In this document: piece after piece, positions 61,545 through 64,000 of the stretch
Layout of the letters: every line of letters starts with the position of its first letter
Position numbering within the stretch: the stretch's first letter is position 1
From: Seohaeicola saemankumensis
GTDB lineage: Bacteria; Pseudomonadota; Alphaproteobacteria; Rhodobacterales; Rhodobacteraceae
Reading direction: 5' to 3'
Assembly: GCF_042678485.1 (NCBI RefSeq)
Contig: NZ_JBHTKR010000004.1
Location: 248,001-312,000, forward strand
Length of the DNA stretch: 64,000 nucleotides
Translations under genes and position numbers: made by a program
Notes under the pieces: model-generated
What the model was told of the DNA's origin: nothing
Databases searched by the model: none
Seen by the model: the letters and a program-made list of their open reading frames with translations, nothing else

Positions 61545-62333
61545 TTAACGAGCGACCGGCGGCTCCTTCTCAGGCCTTTGTCCTGTGACGAAACGCAGAT
61601 ATGCGGCTTCCCGATTGATGAAGGACTTTTCCTGCCCTTTCATAGGCGCGTCCTTAACCACGGTGAGACTATAGTACCCCCACTCGTGTCCGCCCAGGTG
61701 CGTCAGAAAATGTGCTGAAATCAGACTGCGCTGCTTGAACAAAGTGGCAAAAAGGAACCGGATGTCCGTTAGGTTCACGATCGACACGGACAACTGGTCG
61801 ATGTTGTGTGACGTTGTTTGCAGTGCGTAATAGTTCAGTCCCGTGGAGCGCGTGTCTCTTTGCGCCATCAAAAGTGTTTTACCACTCAATATTTCAGAGG
61901 CGGTGAAATCAGGCCGTCGCTGAAGGGTTTTGGTGTCGTCCACAGCAAATGCCTCTGAGATCAAGACACGCCACCTTTGATCTGTCACTGACCAGTATTT
62001 CAAACCCTTCAGCACAGAAACCGCACCAACGCGTGTCGCGAGATCCTGCACCGTGCCGGCGTGAACAAAGCGGCTCGCCAAAACGATTACCAGTTCAGCG
62101 GATCCGTTCAGATTGCTCGGACAGGTCGCACCCAGTGACAAGGTCGCATTCTGCCAGACCTCGACCTTTGGCGGACCGTTCAGTGGGCCATAGTCGATAT
62201 GAGGGACAGCGCCAGAGGTCCCGCAGGGAGGCCGCGGGCCGGAGCTTGCAGAAGAGCTTGCCGACATCAGCGAAAAGGTAACTGCAACCGCTGCAAGGAT
62301 GTGAGCAGGGTTCAGCGTCAACCTGATAATCAA
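61545..62333 (-). CDS. Exported protein of unknown function, possibly DUF6675
   Basis: The 262-residue protein has a signal peptide (HILAAVAVTFSLMSASSSAS), then PPCGTSGAVPHIDYGPLNG, PPKVEVWQNATLSLGATCPS with two cysteines likely in a disulfide, and a soluble C-terminal domain ending SFINREAAYLRFVTGQRPEK. The PPCGT and YGPLNGPPKVEVW blocks remind me of the uncharacterised DUF6675 family of Gram-negative periplasmic proteins. I cannot assign a function. The gene has no close neighbours on its strand. Confidence 0.6.
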   Translation of the reverse strand: MIIRLTLNPAHILAAVAVTFSLMSASSSASSGPRPPCGTSGAVPHIDYGPLNGPPKVEVWQNATLSLGATCPSNLNGSAELVIVLASRFVHAGTVQDLATRVGAVSVLKGLKYWSVTDQRWRVLISEAFAVDDTKTLQRRPDFTASEILSGKTLLMAQRDTRSTGLNYYALQTTSHNIDQLSVSIVNLTDIRFLFATLFKQRSLISAHFLTHLGGHEWGYYSLTVVKDAPMKGQEKSFINREAAYLRFVTGQRPEKEPPVAR

Positions 62334-62574
62334 CCCCGATCTGTTTTCTCATCTAGGTCAGACTAACAGGAATGCGGTGAGGCGTCAGCTATGCACTCGG
62401 AACGCTGGCCTAGATTTTGTGCACGACCGTCAAGAATGCCCTGCCCGGTCCACGAAACACTGAGTTTCCGGGACATGTTCCATTCGAAGACTCTGCGTGG
62501 CTCGGAAAAGTGATATTGTGGCAGAATATTGTCCAAGATTTTTCATGATACATTCCAACAGCAAGAGGCTTTCG

Positions 62575-62727
62575 ATGCGACTGTTCCGGTGCTCTCAATG
62601 TCACCACAAGTTGAGGTACGGTGCGAGGGTATGCAGTTTCTGTTGGGAGCGCACATCGCTCCTGAACCGCCGCTCCACGCCTTTTGTCGCGCTGGTGTTG
62701 ATGCTTGTAGGTGCTTGGAAAATCTAG
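62575..62727 (+). CDS. Small zinc-ribbon membrane protein of 50 residues
   Basis: The frame starts MRLFRCSQCHHKLRYGARVC with GAGG six bases before the ATG. Two Cys-x2-Cys pairs (CSQC and CSFC) 12 residues apart form a zinc ribbon, followed by a basic stretch and a hydrophobic C-terminal helix (FVALVLMLVGAWKI). Proteins of this shape are common small membrane-tethered zinc ribbons of unknown function. Confidence 0.6.
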   Translation: MRLFRCSQCHHKLRYGARVCSFCWERTSLLNRRSTPFVALVLMLVGAWKI

Positions 62728-62865
62728 CACCACGCTTGGGCCGCATTTCTTGCGTTGCGTGGCTGTGCATTCGCGCATCGAGGCGAGCTTGGCCCGTATG
62801 CCCTTCACCGCAGAGCGCCTGAACAAACTTGCCTGAATGGCTCTCGTCGGCACTGTTCTCCGATC

Positions 62866-62970
62866 CTATCCGCGCGCGTAGATATCCTCATAGCGGATGA
62901 TGTCATCTTCTCCCAGTTAGATGCTTGTCTGGACCTCGATCAGTGCCATCGGGACTGCATTAAACTCCCC
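62866..62970 (-). pseudogene. Tail of a mannose-1-phosphate guanylyltransferase (ManC/AlgA) gene
   Basis: The minus strand reads GEFNAVPMALIEVQTSI, then an in-frame TAA, then LGEDDIIRYEDIYARG and a TAG. This is the C-terminal cupin of ManC/AlgA proteins, whose usual ending is of the type LIEVQ-x4-LGEDDIVRFED-x-YGR. Only about 34 codons remain, with a stop inside, so it is a remnant. GDP-mannose synthesis would fit a once complete exopolysaccharide locus here. Confidence 0.7.
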
Positions 62971-63038
62971 ACGGATACCCATCTCCTGCCATCGCATTCG
63001 AAACCATATATGCTAAGGTTACGGGGAGGTGTCACTGC

Positions 63039-64000
63039 ATGATCATGCTTTCGGTCAATGGACGGCAAGTCGAACTCGATGAAGGCTCCAGCTTGCTGGA
63101 TGCGGCCAAGGCAGCAGGCGTCCATGTCCCCACCCTTTGTTATTATCCCGGTCTGCCGGCGCAAGCTGTATGCCGCATGTGCCTGGTGGAGGTTGAGGGC
63201 AATCAAAACCCTCAACCGGCTTGCAGAACCTTGGCGAAAGATGGCGATGTCGTTCAAACAGACACGGAGGCCTTGCAAACATTCAGGCGATCCAATGCGG
63301 AATGGCTGCTTGCGCGCCATCCAAATGACTGCATGCGCTGTGAGGTGAATGGTACCTGCCAGTTCCAGCGACTGGTGAATGAAAACCAGTGGGAGGAACG
63401 GTGGCCCAAGGTACCTTTGGGCCCCGCAGACTATCCACAAGAGCTGTCGACCGACCATACCTCGCCCAGTATCTGGCGCGATCTGTCGAAATGTATCGAG
63501 TGTGGCCTTTGCGCGGAAGTTTGTGGAGACGCCCGCCAGCATCTACATGTTATCGGCTTTGGCGAGAGGGGGTTCGATCGCCGCCCCGTGACCGTCTTTG
63601 ACGAGCCCTTGAGTGAGACCAATTGTATTTCCTGCGGTCAATGCACGCTGGTCTGTCCGGTTGGTGCTCTGATCGAAACCCCGCACTGGCATGACGTGCT
63701 GCACACGCTTGACTCGCGCCGACGGGTTTCTGTTGTCCAAGTTGCCCCCGCGACCCGTGTGGCCATAAGCGAAGAGTTCGGCTTGAAGCCCGGAACCGTT
63801 AGCACAGGCCGATTGATCAATGCGCTGCGGCAGCTTGGTTTCGACTATGTCTTCGACACGAACTTTGCTGCCGATCTCACGATCATGGAGGAAGGCTCCG
63901 AACTGCTGGCACGTGTTGAGGCCGCGACAAGACTCCCGCTGTTCACATCCTGCTGTCCAGGCTGGGTAAATTGGGTTGAGCTGAACCGACCCGATCTTCT
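63039..64000 (+). CDS. [FeFe]-hydrogenase catalytic subunit, N-terminal part (runs off the window)
   Basis: The open frame of 320 residues has every N-terminal motif of a multidomain [FeFe]-hydrogenase. A plant-type [2Fe-2S] domain has C34, C45, C48 and C62. A histidine-ligated [4Fe-4S] site has H94, C98, C101 and C107. Two ferredoxin-type clusters use C152, C155, C158, C162 and C196, C199, C202, C206. The H-cluster domain then starts (QVAPATRVAISEEFGLKPGT, DTNFAADLTIMEEGSELL) and carries the first H-cluster motif TSCCPGW at residues 303-309. The start at 63039 follows GGGGAGG nine bases upstream. The second and third H-cluster motifs lie outside the window. Complex I subunit NuoG shares the first domains but lacks TSCCPGW. 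Confidence 0.88.
   Translation, partial: MIMLSVNGRQVELDEGSSLLDAAKAAGVHVPTLCYYPGLPAQAVCRMCLVEVEGNQNPQPACRTLAKDGDVVQTDTEALQTFRRSNAEWLLARHPNDCMRCEVNGTCQFQRLVNENQWEERWPKVPLGPADYPQELSTDHTSPSIWRDLSKCIECGLCAEVCGDARQHLHVIGFGERGFDRRPVTVFDEPLSETNCISCGQCTLVCPVGALIETPHWHDVLHTLDSRRRVSVVQVAPATRVAISEEFGLKPGTVSTGRLINALRQLGFDYVFDTNFAADLTIMEEGSELLARVEAATRLPLFTSCCPGWVNWVELNRPDL

Noticed and set aside
62410..62853. 147-codon minus-strand frame in the gap before the hydrogenase gene
   Set aside because: It overlaps the better supported zinc-ribbon gene and has no motif.
1..64000. CRISPR arrays and rRNA genes
   Set aside because: No regularly spaced repeats and no rRNA-like sequence were seen anywhere in the window.

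Overview
The window looks like chromosomal DNA of an alphaproteobacterium of the order Rhodobacterales (Roseobacter or Rhodobacter type). The evidence is high GC, the block rimP-nusA-ylxR-infB, the Rhodobacterales-style order kdsD-lptC-lptA-lptB with hpf and ptsN beyond it, and a small envelope gene set typical of marine members (NavBac sodium channel, Hint-domain protein). No rRNA, complete tRNA or CRISPR array was seen.

Positions 1-31345 are ordinary core genome. They hold the end of an ABC exporter, an RNA m5U methyltransferase, a NavBac-type sodium channel, two L,D-transpeptidases around a CAP lipoprotein, hemH, a BioC/NDUFAF5-like methyltransferase, comF, grxC, a nitrilase-type amidase, a MarR regulator, ubiG and pip. 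These are followed by the translation operon rimP-nusA-ylxR-infB, then mutT-argJ-parvulin, secA, an unusual PstS-OmpA fusion, radC, and dnaK-dnaJ with a clear alphaproteobacterial heat-shock promoter, an AlkB-like gene and an ABC-2 polysaccharide-export permease.

Positions 31492-41770 form a surface-glycan cluster: cysQ, kdsB, a GT2, galU, galE, a GT4, a GT92-like transferase, a GT14 with a long extension, and a double sulfotransferase-like protein. Many of its stop and start codons overlap. It appears to supply CMP-Kdo, UDP-glucose and UDP-galactose and to assemble and sulfate a surface polymer, with CysQ removing the PAP left by sulfation. Positions 41771-46581 return to core envelope genes: ptsN, hpf, lptB, lptA, lptC, kdsD and rnd.

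From 46600 the character changes. A P4-type integrase, preceded by a tandem 12-bp repeat and a 13-bp tRNA-Leu-like sequence, opens an accessory region. It contains an exopolysaccharide set (WecA/MraY-like transferase, Wzc-type tyrosine autokinase, Hint protein, VanZ-like protein, GT87 membrane transferase), secreted proteins, long gene-poor stretches and at least three broken genes. The broken genes are an unidentified one at 53737-54036, a UPF0149/YecA gene cut by an IS5-family remnant at 59015-59828, and a ManC/AlgA tail at 62866-62970. Several small genes under 60 codons were found by eye (17108, 57744 and 62575, and a 14-codon ORF at 54176).

The window ends inside a gene with every N-terminal iron-sulfur motif of a [FeFe]-hydrogenase and the first H-cluster motif (TSCCPGW). 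This is an unexpected enzyme for this lineage and the most interesting single feature here.
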